Positions 43,299-53,869 of a stretch of DNA of 64,000 nt are shown here, in pieces. Positions within the stretch are counted from its first letter, which is position 1. Every line of letters begins with the position of its first letter. The stretch lies in assembly GCA_017979445.1 (NCBI GenBank), contig CM030706.1:26080281-26144280 (forward strand), in the 5' to 3' direction. The position numbers and the translations under genes were made by a program. Under the pieces are notes generated by a model. That model saw nothing but the letters and a program-made list of their open reading frames with translations, searched no databases and had not been told where the DNA came from. The stretch comes from Akebia trifoliata (lineage: Eukaryota > Streptophyta > Magnoliopsida > Ranunculales > Lardizabalaceae).

Positions 43299-44654
43299 TT
43301 ACATATCTCGAGGGTCCATTTTGATCTGATTGTACCCTGAAAATCCATCCATGAAGGACAACAACGCGTGTCCTACTGTACTGTCCACTAGAACATCTAT
43401 GTGTGGTAAAGGGAAACTATCCTTTTGGCTTGCTTTGTTTAAGTCTCTAAAATCCACACACATTCTAACTTTTCCATCCTTTTTTGTTACTGGGACGACA
43501 TTAGCAATCCACTCAGGGTATTCTACTACTTCCAAAAATCCAGCGTTAATCTGCTTCGTAACTTCTTCTTTAATTTTCGAAGTCCATTCCGGCTTCATAC
43601 GTCGAAGTTTCTGTTTGATTGGTCGAGCATCAGGATATAATGGAATCCGATGTTGCACAATATCTGTACTTACCCTCGGCATATCCTTATAAGACCACGC
43701 AAATACGTCCTTGAACTTTCTGAGCAATTCTACTATCCTTTTGCGTTCATCGGGAGATAAAATAACCCCTATCCGAATTTCTTGAGGACTTTCTTTTGTT
43801 CCGAGGTTGATAACCTCTACTTCCTCTATTAGAGGTTGAGCCCGACGTTCCTCTTCTTGTTCAAGTAATTTGATTATTTCAGGGGGAGGTTCTTCGTCAG
43901 AAGACTCTTCCTCCGAAGTCAGATTATTAGTTAAATTATTATTACGCTCGATGTAATAAAAAATTTCTTTCATTTCATTAAAAAGAGATGGGGTAACAGG
44001 ACTCATTGCAGACTTGACAGACTCACTTGACTCAGTAGGAAAAACAGACTCACTAGAAATAACAGACTCAGCAGAAACAACTAACTTACTCGACTCAATA
44101 GAAATAAAGGACTCAACTGGCATGTTAGACTGAACAGGACTAATGGGACCGACAGACCTAGCCTTGACATGCAACACATGACTGATTACATGATAATTTG
44201 ATAGAGACCCAACAGTGGGTTTGATTACAGACTGAGGATTTGGGATCCCTTTCTCAACTAACAACACTAAGATGCTATGATCTTCAATGAATAGCTGATC
44301 GATGTTTAGGGAGTCCAGATCGAGCTGCCAGTCTTCAACTTTCTTCTCTTTAACTTTTGTGCTTACTTCCTTCTCAGGCCATTCCATGCCAAAGAAAATT
44401 TCAAACCCCGATAGACGAGTACCTGTGATGTGATCAATGAAAGGCTCTGAGAACCCACAGTAACGGAAGTCTTCTCCTTCTTTCACAAAATAACTATTGA
44501 GGGTCTTTTGATATGGCTTCATTTTAATGAGATCTGTGGTACGCCTTTGCCTTTTAGCAATGGCCTTATCCCATTTTGTCTTCCAATATTGGGCCCAATC
44601 TTCCTTAGTAGGTTTATATCCTAGCCCGAATGTGTCGATGACCTCTTTAATCAC
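43299..44654 (-). pseudogene. Protease-RT linker and RT N-terminal half (G)
   Basis: A 451-residue open stretch after an in-frame TAG (44676-44678). The N-terminal 300 residues are a serine/glutamate-rich linker: GLGYKPTKEDWAQYWK, runs of SSES, NNNLTNNLTSEEESSDEEPP and NLGTKESPQEIRIG. RT then begins: KDVFAWSYKDMP, IPLYPDARPIKQKLRRMKPE, IANVVPVTKKDGKVRMCVDF, RDLNKASQKDSFPLPHIDVL and LLSFMDGFSGYNQIKMDP (catalytic Asp in FMDG). A TAA at 43297-43299 separates it from the palm domain. Confidence 0.9.
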
Positions 44655-44675
44655 TGGTGCCTCCTTAATACCTTG

Positions 44676-46610
44676 CTACTTGCGACCTAAGGCCATACCA
44701 GGGAAGAATCTCATTTTCTTGAATATATTAGCTATGTAACAATAAGAGGTATTTTCAATTGGAAAATATTCTTTCATGGCTTGATCCCATTGGACTGAGC
44801 ATATCTTTTCAAATTCGAACCCACTGAGCTCTACTCCCTGTTGTTCTGGTTGAATCTCAAGCAACGGCTCATCCTTAGCCTTAGTATTATTTACGATCCT
44901 TACAATTTCAGCATCTCCATGGAGAGTAATCACTAGCCCATCCTCGATAAACTTGACTTTCTGGTGTAGTGTAGAAGGGATGGCTTTGATTTGGTGTAAC
45001 CATGGTCTCCCTAACAGTAAATTGAAAGACGACTGGATATCAATAACCTGAAATTCTACAAGAAATTCAACTATGCCTGTGGACAATCGAAGGTGCAAAA
45101 TTCCCAGTACATCCCTCTTGGTGTTATCATAAGTCCTAACACCTTGATTAGTGGGCTTGAGATCTTCAGTCTTAAACCCGAGACAAGTAGCAGTTTTCAG
45201 CGGGCAAACGTTCAGTGCACTCCCATTATTGATCAAAACCAGAGGTACCCTCATCCCGTTACAGTCAACTGTAATGTGCAACGGCTTAGTGTGGCTTGCC
45301 CCTTCTTTTGGGAGATCTGAGTCCGAGAAGGATAAGATATTCTCCACGTAAGTTGCCCCTACTATACTGGCCAACTGATCTGGAGAAGTATCAAGGGAGA
45401 CTTGTGCTGTGTTTAATGCTTTGAGAACAGCCTCCCTATGAGCAGTAAAAGCCATGAGTAAACCCCATACTGAGATATTGGCCCCTGATTTTTTCAACTG
45501 TTTGATCACAGAGTTATCTTCTTCGATGCTTTCCTTAGTGGGATCTTCTCCTTCTTTTCTTGCTAAGGCTGCAGGATTATCAACACAGAGTTCTTGTGGC
45601 TTAAAAACTCTTCCCCCTCGAGTCATATGTCTAACTTTATCATAGGAAAGGGGAAAAGGCTCATCTTCTTCAATCAACAAGTATGGATCTTTGTCTGTCA
45701 AAGGTACAGGGCTTTTCAGATTCATTTGGGCCAACAAGTAACTAGTGAATGTGGGACTATCGTAACGAGGCGGAGATAAACAATATGTATCATCCGAGGT
45801 TAGATCAAATGGTTCATAATTCGTAGTGAAAACCTCATCAGTGAAAGTTATCCCAGCAAGGGGGTAACTAGGCGGTTTGACTTGGATTGGGTGGATAAGA
45901 GAAACAGGGTCGAATAGTAATGGGGTGTGAAAAACCATGTTCAGGGTTGGTGGAGGTTGATAAGTAGGTAGTGGATTAGTGGTGACATTTGGTGGGCTAG
46001 GGATGGTGACCTTTTTGTTGTCAATAAGATTTTGAATGGCATGGCGCAAGGTGATACATCGATCGGTATGATAGCCAGGATTTTGATGGAACTCGCAGAA
46101 CAAGTTAGCATTGTCTCCAGCTGGCAAGGGATTACGTAAAGGTCGGGGTTGGATAGGGGTAAGAAGCCCTTTTTTCATCAATTTGTGAAGTGCTACAGTG
46201 AGACTCATCCCTAGATTGGTGAATTGATGCGGAGTTCGAGGTTGACTTGGGTGAACTTGGTTATTAGTCCGGGCTGGGGGTTGAGCTGGGGTAACTGGGG
46301 TATTGGCGATGTAAGTATGGTTGATATTAGGTTTGGGAACATATGATTTCTTAGGCTTGTTATTTGTGGGGTTAGAAAGAATCCCAGAGGCAAATGATTC
46401 CTCGAGTTGGCTTCCGGCTTGTAACAAGGATTCAAAAGTAGGGTGGTATTGGGCCACTAGGTGCTGAGCATATCCTTGAGAGAGATTCTTTAGGATAATC
46501 GCTACTTGTTCCTTCTCCGACGGTCTATCCCATATTTGAGAAGCCTTGGCCCTCCAGCGACCAATGAAATCAGTGAATGTCTCCCCATTTTTTTGTTTAG
46601 TTGCTTCCAA
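44676..46610 (-). CDS. gag C-terminal part and protease (G), 644-codon open frame
   Basis: Longest open frame in the window. Residues 1-120: end of capsid (GETFTDFIGRWRAKASQIWD, LLQAGSQLEESFASG). Around 150-200: LHKLMKKGLLTPIQPRPLRN and FCEFHQNPGYHTDRC, a Cys/His cluster in place of a classic zinc knuckle. Around 440-590: retropepsin, ITVDCNGMRVPLVLINNGSA and SSFNLLLGRPWLHQIKAIPS. The active-site Asp is Asn (INNGS, near 45231), whereas element B has IDNGS. The start codon is simply the first Met after a frameshift at about 46635; biologically this continues gag. It ends at a TAG followed in frame by the RT linker. Confidence 0.88.
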   Translation of the reverse strand: MEATKQKNGETFTDFIGRWRAKASQIWDRPSEKEQVAIILKNLSQGYAQHLVAQYHPTFESLLQAGSQLEESFASGILSNPTNNKPKKSYVPKPNINHTYIANTPVTPAQPPARTNNQVHPSQPRTPHQFTNLGMSLTVALHKLMKKGLLTPIQPRPLRNPLPAGDNANLFCEFHQNPGYHTDRCITLRHAIQNLIDNKKVTIPSPPNVTTNPLPTYQPPPTLNMVFHTPLLFDPVSLIHPIQVKPPSYPLAGITFTDEVFTTNYEPFDLTSDDTYCLSPPRYDSPTFTSYLLAQMNLKSPVPLTDKDPYLLIEEDEPFPLSYDKVRHMTRGGRVFKPQELCVDNPAALARKEGEDPTKESIEEDNSVIKQLKKSGANISVWGLLMAFTAHREAVLKALNTAQVSLDTSPDQLASIVGATYVENILSFSDSDLPKEGASHTKPLHITVDCNGMRVPLVLINNGSALNVCPLKTATCLGFKTEDLKPTNQGVRTYDNTKRDVLGILHLRLSTGIVEFLVEFQVIDIQSSFNLLLGRPWLHQIKAIPSTLHQKVKFIEDGLVITLHGDAEIVRIVNNTKAKDEPLLEIQPEQQGVELSGFEFEKICSVQWDQAMKEYFPIENTSYCYIANIFKKMRFFPGMALGRK

Positions 46611-46638
46611 ATCCCTTCTTGAGGTCTCAATTTCAATA

Positions 46639-47316
46639 CTATTTATACTGATGCCAGAAGGCCTTCGACATGTTCTCCCATGTACCCACAGTAACTGGAT
46701 CTTGAGACATTAGCCAACGTAGTGCTAATCCTGATAAAGTTCTTTGGAACAATAATGTCATCTGTTCGTCGCTGAGCCCCATAGTGCGCATGTTGGTAAC
46801 ATACACCTTAAGATGCATTTTCGCACACCTTGTCCCACTGAGCTTGTCCATTTCAGGCATCACAAACTTCTCTGGCAAATGGATTCTAGGGATGCGGTTC
46901 AGAGCTTCAATGCCTGCTGCAATTTCATCAATACCCTTTATACTCTTCATAGCTGACTCCAACTAAGACATTCTATTAGATAACGCCAGATTTTCATCAA
47001 CATACTCTTCATCTCCGTCGAGTTCGAAGACTTCACGTGGACGTTTCTCTTCAACCTTTTTTCCTTTTGAGTCATCTAGAGGAATTCTCGTCGATTCCAA
47101 GGTCTGTTCTAACATTTTCACTTTGCCTTTTATATTGTTGATATCATTGGCAAAGGCTGCCAAGATCTTACGGATCTCTGTGAGCTCAGATTCTGAAGCC
47201 ATCTCTGCTTGTTGACTTGATACTATGGTCCGTTCTAACCGACTGGACTTACGACTCCAACTAGGAGGTGGACGCTTGAGTTTGGGCGCAATGATAATCT
47301 TATATGACCCCATCAA
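46639..47316 (-). pseudogene. gag N-terminal and capsid part (G)
   Basis: Frame from Met at 47316 (an internal Met, MASESELTEIRKILAAF, near 47200 is the more likely true start). The N-terminal coiled-coil-like segment (FANDINNIKGKVKMLEQTLE) is followed by an acidic stretch, then an in-frame TAG at 46964 (RMS-stop-LES, where B has RMSQLES). The capsid core reads IPRIHLPEKFVMPEMDKLSG, MHLKVYVTNMRTMGLSDEQM and FQRTLSGLALRWLMSQDP. A two-base loss near 46635 shifts the frame into the 644-codon segment. Confidence 0.85.
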
Positions 47317-47512
47317 AGGTAGATTTAGTCAATTTCAGTATTACCCCTTTGATAACATTTTAAGAAATCATTTTATTGAGGTTTGTGCACCAATCCATTA
47401 ATCAATCCATTCACACAATGAATATTCGAAAAGGAAATAGATATTTATTAAAAAAGAAAGATAGTTTTATTAAAATGATTAACAATGAATATGTTCTTAT
47501 TAAAAACATCTT
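47317..47512 (-). other. ORF1-gag spacer (G)
   Basis: Non-coding spacer of about 200 bp between the ORF1 stop and gag. Conserved with 1295-1494 of A and 10260-10464 of B, including GGATTGGTGCACAAA on the sense strand. No gene seen. Confidence 0.65.
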
Positions 47513-48646
47513 TCAACAAATTTGATTTGAACTATTTTTACATGGACACTTGGCTTTGTCTTGATGGTCATCAGGATTGCTGTCAGGCTTGACCTTCTTG
47601 GCTCTAACAACTGGCTCTTTGAATTCCGCTGGTCCGTCTGGATATCCTAAGGTGCGCTTGTTCCAAGCTTTCTCAATGAGGTGTACTAACTTTTCAGTCA
47701 AAGGCTCAGGGGAAAAGAAAGCTTTGTGCTGAGGTAAGGATAACTCTATCAGACGGACATAGTAGGATCCTTTGGTTCCTAGAACAGGGGGATCAGTCAT
47801 CCACCAAGGGCACCTAAAATCGATTTGACAGGCAAGGCGGGAGTCTAAGCATTTGCTCCAAGCTTTGACTAAGTTGTGACGCACTAACAGGTTTCTCTTG
47901 GAAAAGTGTTCTAGCCCATATTCGAGGTTTGAAGGAAACTCTACGATTTTGAGACGGTCACAAAGCCACATATAGAGTAAGTAGGGGCTTCCTTTGAAGT
48001 TTTCCCGCTCACCGTTTTTTATGGCATCTAGACCTGAGAAAGTTTCAACTAGGATAAGGGGTATTGGGTTGGCTTTCCTTGAGAGTTGAGAGGCTATATC
48101 TATGAAGGACTCAGGGATAGTTTGGCCATCACTATTAGAAGTCAGTATGTATTGGGCTAGGATTCCTAAGCATAATCGATAGTCTCTAGTGGCTCGCCAG
48201 GTTTCGGGTTTTACATTGATAAGATGACTGCGGGAGCGGTATGGGCCCAATAAAGGTACTAAGTTCAATATCCCATCATGAACTAAGGCCTTGACTTCTT
48301 CCTTGGAAATGTTCAGTCCTGTGACGAGGTCATCAGAATATCCTGTCTTCAATGAAGGTCTGACTAGAGGTCCTGAAGTGGATATCTTCATTTTACCACA
48401 ATAATCCTCGCGAGTGGGGCACAAATGCATATACCCCATATGGAATATGTGGAGATAGGGGTTCCATCGCTTAGCCATAGCATGTAAGAGGTTCCAGTCT
48501 ATCTCAAATTTGTGGAAGTAGAGAGCACTCCTCAACATGAATCTCCCAAAATTGATCTTCTCTACAGGGTGCATTCCTATGATGGTTGTTTTGACTAATT
48601 GATCGATTGGGTTATCGTCGGCGGGTAACATCCTGGTTTGACACAA
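47513..48646 (-). CDS. ORF1: intact 377-residue protein upstream of gag
   Basis: Complete minus-strand ORF between leader and gag. N-terminal part: INFGRFMLRSALYFHKFEID, LLHAMAKRWNPYLHIFHMGY and MHLCPTREDYCGKM; middle: SQLSRKANPIPLILVETFSG and GSPYLLYMWLCDRLKIVEFP; C-terminus basic, KEPVVRAKKVKPDSNPDDHQ. The WNPYLHIF..G.MHLCPTREDY stretch resembles the W-P-H-F...PT-ED/EY pattern of plant-mobile-domain/DUF7745-type proteins; this is my recognition by eye, not a search. Ogre elements characteristically carry an extra ORF here of unknown role. No signal peptide or membrane segment is evident. Copies: B (10465-11642), A (tail only), J (start only). Confidence 0.85.
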   Translation of the reverse strand: MCQTRMLPADDNPIDQLVKTTIIGMHPVEKINFGRFMLRSALYFHKFEIDWNLLHAMAKRWNPYLHIFHMGYMHLCPTREDYCGKMKISTSGPLVRPSLKTGYSDDLVTGLNISKEEVKALVHDGILNLVPLLGPYRSRSHLINVKPETWRATRDYRLCLGILAQYILTSNSDGQTIPESFIDIASQLSRKANPIPLILVETFSGLDAIKNGERENFKGSPYLLYMWLCDRLKIVEFPSNLEYGLEHFSKRNLLVRHNLVKAWSKCLDSRLACQIDFRCPWWMTDPPVLGTKGSYYVRLIELSLPQHKAFFSPEPLTEKLVHLIEKAWNKRTLGYPDGPAEFKEPVVRAKKVKPDSNPDDHQDKAKCPCKNSSNQIC

Positions 48647-51600
48647 AAGGGTATTTTAGTACTCTTCCAAGGTCTATGTAAAAGATCAATTTTTTATTTT
48701 CTTTTGGAAAATCTTGTTCTTATAGAAAATATTTTTTCTTGGAAAACATTTTTTCTAGAGAACACTTCTTTTTGGAAAACATTCCTTTCTGGAAAATATT
48801 TTCCTTTTCGTCTTTGAAAATTCGATTTCCATTTTGATTTAAATGGCTCGGTCCATCATGATTGTTGGATCAGGATGGACTGGGTCATTATTGTAAACGA
48901 ATGGATTCTTTATTGGGTCGGTATACCCATTTTAATTTTCAAAAGCAACATTTTTTATCCGTGAAGACAATCATACACTCTGATCTCACCATTCACATCA
49001 CTCACATACATTCATCAATCAACAGGCTCCATTCAATAAATAACCCGGGAACACCCACGATAAGTTTGAGTCGTGACCTACGGGGAAGGTTTCTAGACTC
49101 TAAGCTTACTACGTTCAATGCATTTTTATCTGGCCACCCTTGTCCAAGCACACCTATATACCTTTCGATACGTGGTGACTTGGTTTGATATACCATATAG
49201 GTGATAATCTAAAACTTCAATTCACTTCTCTGAAGTCAAAAACAGTCAGTTTGATCTCCAATTGAGAGGTGGCGCACAATGCCGAGTAAGGGCCCACTTA
49301 AATACCTCTCGTCTAGAATAGACGTAGTCTATCCCCCTCGTACAGTAGGGTACAGTGGGGCAAGATCTTTCTTAGGCACCAGTTTTGACTAAGAAGTGCA
49401 ATTGATATACTTAGATTATCTTTTGCATACCTATGGGTACGAGTCAAGAGTTGTAGCTTTCACAAATGGTTTGGCATCCCACGATGGGACCGACCACGTA
49501 CTAGTACTACGTTGGCAATCGGGACATGTGATTGTGTGGCTCACAATAGGTCAAAGGCTCAGGTCGCTTCAGCCTGGGTACATCAATATATCTCTCAGAA
49601 TCACTTGATTAGACGGTATTAATGCCCCCAGTTTGATATACCCTAAGGTATGTGACTGGAGTTTTGGTTTTCATGAATGACGTCGCATCTCCAAAGAGAC
49701 CGGACCACGCACTAGTTCCACGTTGGCTATATGGGACATGTAAGTGAGTAAAACAGTAAACGTGCATGTGGTGTGTGCAAAACAGGGTGGGGTGTGCCCA
49801 GGGTTTTTTCAAGCAAATGGGCCCATGGATCCAATCAAACCAATCATTAAAACATGAATTACCTGAATATTTAATTGAAATAAACACTATCCTAATCACA
49901 TGAATACTTAATCAAGATCAAAACCATTCAAATCACATGATTAAAGATGAGCATATCAAGCATATAGCAAGCACTTAATCCAACATTATTTCCTTATGTA
50001 TTCCAATCGAGGGTTATTTCGGGTGACCCAAAATAATATGAAACTTCAAAGAGTATTGAATTAAAAATAGAATGGTGATTGATGAGATCAAGGGCGATGT
50101 TTTTCTTTTTTTTTTTAAGAAAACGAATTGACTTTAAAATCAAAAGAGTTTTATGAAAGAAAATATATGCTGCTCTTGGCAACACATAAATCTAAATTTA
50201 TTATTATTATTATTTTATTTTTTAAAACAAAACAAAAATAAAATTTCTTAATCAGTTCAAGGGTTTGATGGAAGTGTAATTCGATGTAAATTAATCCCTT
50301 TTAATTATCAAAAAATTGTTTGAAAATTGTAGAACACGTGCGAAATCTGATTTTTATTCGAAATTATTGATCAATGCTTTCCAACCAATATAAATTTGCA
50401 TTATAGGATTGGGACGACCTATTGAAACCACATTGAGCAATTGGTCTTTAGAACCAGTGATGATCCGCAGCCAATCCAATTGACATGGGTTACGACGAAA
50501 AAACCTCACTTCGTGCTCCCCATGATCATCTATTCATCTCAATCTAATTTGTTTTCGATTCTTAACTATCCAAAACCAAAAACAGCAAAGAAAACTAGAA
50601 CCAATAATGTCAAAATTAATCAAGAGCCGAGAGAAAAAATCTATGAACTCCGAAATTATGATTATGGTAAAATCGATGGACTAAGATCATGGTTTCTGCT
50701 CATTTCCAAAAGGAAAGAAATACTTGAGATTCTCACGAAGAAGAAAGAAAACAAATCGAAAGGTTTTAAAGATGATGCAACCAAACATGATCGGGATTCT
50801 TATGAACAACCTCTAATGATTTGATCGGAGAAGAGAAGTAAAGAGAAAACCGATCCATATCGGGTTTGATTCGATCAGAACGGAATGATTTATGTCTCAA
50901 TCTTGCAAGATCAGTTCAAGCCCTTGAGATTTCATGTCAATCCGAATTAGAACAGACTCTACACACTTCAGCCGAGAGCAATTGTCAATTTTCATGGGAA
51001 ATCCTTCAAAATCGATTGGGTTTCGAGATGGGTGATGATTTGCAGCTCCATGCCTCTCCGTTGGGGGAAAACGGTTATTTCCCTAGATCGTGAACCGATC
51101 GAATTGGTCAATATCGACCGGATTGGGAGACCAAAGCCGATCGGTCTCTGATCTGGTTTGGTTGGAGACGACGACATTAACAGGAGAGAAAGAAAAGATA
51201 AAAGAAAAAAAAGAAAAAAATAATTATTTAAAACAAAGAGGTTTAAAGTAAAAGAATTCTTTTTTTTTTTTAAATCCACCCCACCCTGTTTTTTACCACT
51301 TTGTTACACACAGCACAACGACCCTTTTTTTTTATTCACTTTTTTTTTTTACTTCTCTTACTTGCTGCCAATGGACAGCACAATCACATATATTAAAATC
51401 AAAATTGTTAAACAATCGACTGAACAAAGATCCGAGAACATATTTAATTGAATTTTTTTTTTAAATCTAAAAAACAAACACATGATCTACAATCATCGTA
51501 CCATCGCTAATAAAATCATTCCTTTGAAATCTCGCATTATTTGGGGCCATTAAGAATGATCCCAGAATGAAACATACAGATAATATACCGGATTAGAATA

Positions 51601-51752
51601 TTCCAGATTGAATCACATGATCTATGATTGAGCCAAAAGAAATAAAAACATAAATAAATAAAACACAATAAACAAATAATTAACTAACTAAAAAAAAGGT
51701 CCTACTAGCGACGTATCCCATAATTGGAGTTTTTCAAGTTTGATCCTCGAAG
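48647..51752 (-). other. 5' leader of element G
   Basis: 3.1 kb without a credible gene. Next to ORF1 lie AAAACATTTTTTCTAGAGA-type repeats (48715-48810); then the conserved leader module (48960-49830) with TTGATATACC and GTACTAGTAC (49498-49507); AT-rich sequence (50100-50240); a block open on the plus strand (50441-51093) with no recognisable protein; and T/A-rich runs (51195-51380). It matches the leader of B in order. Confidence 0.7.
48960..49830 (-). repeat. Conserved leader module (G copy)
   Basis: Homologous to 11980-12900 (B) and 62523-63320 (J). On the plus strand the two internal units start near 49410 (CATACCTATGGGTACGAG) and 49635 (GATATACCCTAAGGTATG). Each runs through GGCATCCCACGA or CGCATCTCCAAA, then GAGACCG or GGGACCG, then CACGTACTAGTACTACGTTG or CACGCACTAGTTCCACGTTG. 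Confidence 0.7.
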
Positions 51753-51771
51753 GTCCCCAGCGGAGTCGCCA
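51753..51771 (-). promoter_or_regulatory. Primer binding site (element G)
   Basis: Minus-strand TGGCGACTCCGCTGGGGAC, one base after the LTR end TTTCA. It marks the 5' LTR and thus the orientation. Confidence 0.82.
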
Positions 51772-51772
51772 C

Positions 51773-53518
51773 TGAAAGCGCCCTCGATCCACGGGGTGTG
51801 CGGATCCGCTTTTGACCTTTGAGGTTTGGGAGTCGCTACCTAGTTATTACGGTCTAGGAACCGATCGATGACTCTAAACGGATAAAAAACTAATCTAGAA
51901 CCGAAAAAAGCTAAATTCGGGGACTATGTTACGGGGTTGGAAGGTGTTAGGCACCAACCCCGCCCGGCCAAAGCCGGTCTCTACTAACTTTCCAAATAAA
52001 TTACATTGCTAAAAACCTAGATAATAATAAATAAATAAATAAAAATTATACCTTTCCGATAGCAAAGACTTTGTTCCCTTAGATCTGACAAAAATTGCTC
52101 CTTGTACCATACTCCTTACTTCGTTCTGTCTCCGGATTTGATTCCTGATCTCCGAGGCAAGGTATCTCTACTTTCTTGGATTTGAATTCTTCAAATTTGT
52201 AGTGAATTTTGAGATGTTTTTGGAAGGCTTTTAGGTGTTTCTTAGGCTAAAATCGAAGGAGGGATGTTAGGTAAGGAGTTGGGACTCCAAAATTAGGGTT
52301 TATGGGAGATTAGGGGCTTTTAGACCTACTTCTCTTAGGGTTTAAGATTTGATACGAAAATAGGGTGTGAGCACCTCTATTTATAGATTTTTTTAGGGGT
52401 TGATTTTGATAGAGTTAGTGTTTAATTAGAGTTCTTTTAATTAGAGTTGTGTTTTAGTTAGAATTGTTTTAGGTAGAATTGTGTGTTAATTAGAATTGTT
52501 TTAGGTAGAATTATTTTTTAGTTAGAACTCTATTAGATAGAGTTATTATTTAATTAGAATTCTATTATGATTTTGACTTTTGGTCTTATTTGATTGACTT
52601 TTAATATTTTGACTTTAGTCTTAATTGATTGACTTTTAATATCTTGACTTTAGTCTTGCTTAATTGACTTTAATTTTGACTTTAGTCTCACTTGATCGAC
52701 TTTAATACCTTGACCTTAGTCTTGCTTAATTGACTTTAAATTTTTGGAGAACCCCCCTCTATTATATCTTTAATTCTTTGGACTCCCAAAAGGAGGGGTC
52801 CTTAAAGAAATATCTCACGAACCCTCAACAATTTTACTTGAAAGCCCGATTGATCGATTTCTTTGGTTCAAAATTTTAAATTAATTTCATTAATGTTTCA
52901 CTTTAATTATTTAATATTTTATTTATTAATTTCAAAAATTTTAATTATGAAAATTGTGAAATTACCGTTTTAGCCCTGGAGAGGACTTTTCACGTTTTAA
53001 GTCTTTTTTTAATGTTCTAGGATGTTTTAGAATCGATTTTTCGTAAGGAATTCAATGGAAATATTAGTTTGTGTCATTTATGGAATTTTTGTGTGAAATG
53101 GTCATGAACTTTATGAGGGGCATTTCCGTAATTTTGTCAAATTTTGTTAAAATTAGTGAAATGATTTATTTAGTTCCGATTTGTTATTTTATGTGTTTGA
53201 AAGAGTTTTTCTAAACGTAATGTAGGCTCTAGGGTTGTTTTGATGTTAGGGGTATTTTGGTAATTTAGTCAATTTTTAGTGATTTTTATCGTGAAGCTTT
53301 TCTTTGTCTGAAAAATGATGATTTCTATGTTTCTGGAGTCGTATTTTCCTAGCGTAGCGTGATTTCTATAGTTTGTCCGTTCGAGATACCTCATCCGGAT
53401 TTCTGAAATATTTCTAGTAACAAAATAAAGCAATGGAAATAACATCCATCATTGGGAATCGTTGCGATCGGGTTGACGAGTTGATTAATCAGGCAGATGC
53501 AAAAATGAGGTGTCTACA
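51773..53518 (-). repeat. 5' LTR of element G (1746 bp)
   Basis: Plus-strand TGAAAGCGCCCTCGATCCA to ATGAGGTGTCTACA. U3 (minus sense) carries 35-40-bp direct repeats around TCTTAATTGATTGACTTTTA (52580-52740) and AATTAGAGTT repeats; TATA in reverse at 52377-52386. Complete relative to the 3' LTR, which lost about 64 bases. Confidence 0.93.
52377..52386 (-). promoter_or_regulatory. LTR TATA box driving element G
   Basis: Minus-strand CTATAAATAG followed by AGGTGCTCACACCC. It is in the 5' LTR, so it would have initiated the genomic RNA of G on the minus strand. Confidence 0.75.
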
Positions 53519-53523
53519 GTATA

Positions 53524-53837
53524 GCATATCCAATCCCGAAGATCCTCATTCCGTTTATGGATCCAAAGAATCAGGAGATTCCTTGGGATCACCCCTGTGA
53601 AAGAAGAAAACTGATTCGATGCAAAGATCCATAAATAACACGATGAACATAGAAGAAGGATCTTTTTGCGGATTGAAGGTCTAACCAGTTCTTTAGACTA
53701 ATCTTCTGTTTCTCTAACTTGTGCGTCGAATAGTTTTTTGCAGGTACCACGTTGGCACAAGGAGTGAGGTGATAGGAGCGACTTCAAATTCGTGAGGTAG
53801 AGTCCATCAGCACCGTTCACTAGATTTTGACCGCACA
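53524..53837 (+). repeat. 5' LTR of element F, second part
   Basis: Continuation of 34321-34573 after element G. It matches the LTR of D in reverse complement through TGGATC, CCATAAATAACACGATG and GTGCTGATGGACTC-like blocks, and ends GACCGCACA at 53837. It contains CCATAAATA at 53629, a possible TATA box. Confidence 0.85.
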
Positions 53838-53840
53838 AAA

Positions 53841-53858
53841 TTGGTGCTGTCCGTGGGA
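53841..53858 (+). promoter_or_regulatory. Primer binding site (element F)
   Basis: TTGGTGCTGTCCGTGGGA three bases after the LTR end. It resembles the TTGGCGCCGTCTGTGGGA-type primer sites common in plant Ty3/gypsy elements. The D copy at the same position is more mutated. Confidence 0.65.
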
Positions 53859-53869
53859 CCTAGTAGCAT

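Larger units (their letters stand above)
34574..53518 (-). mobile_element. Element G: nearly complete Ogre-like retrotransposon
   Basis: 18.9-kb minus-strand Ty3/gypsy Tat/Ogre-type element: 5' LTR 51773-53518, primer site 51753-51771, leader, ORF1, gag, protease, RT, two RNases H, integrase, 3' UTR with a 34-bp minisatellite, polypurine tract, 3' LTR 34574-36255. It contains a nested solo LTR, H (39302-41012). It is flanked by ATATA (34569-34573) and GTATA (53519-53523); the uninterrupted homologue D supports ATATA as the original target. It is split into frames by a handful of stops and frameshifts, so it is the youngest large element here but not autonomous. Confidence 0.93.

Noticed and set aside
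42789..43692. Plus-strand ORFs opposite RT
   Set aside because: Shadow frames of the minus-strand pol gene, which has clear RT motifs.
47513..48646. ORF1 as a host gene captured between elements
   Set aside because: Copies occur at the same position in B, G and J and as a tail in A, so it is a regular part of this element family.
50441..51093. Two adjacent plus-strand ORFs (127 and 75 codons)
   Set aside because: Antisense to the leader of G, no recognisable motifs; the second has no counterpart ORF in the leader of B.
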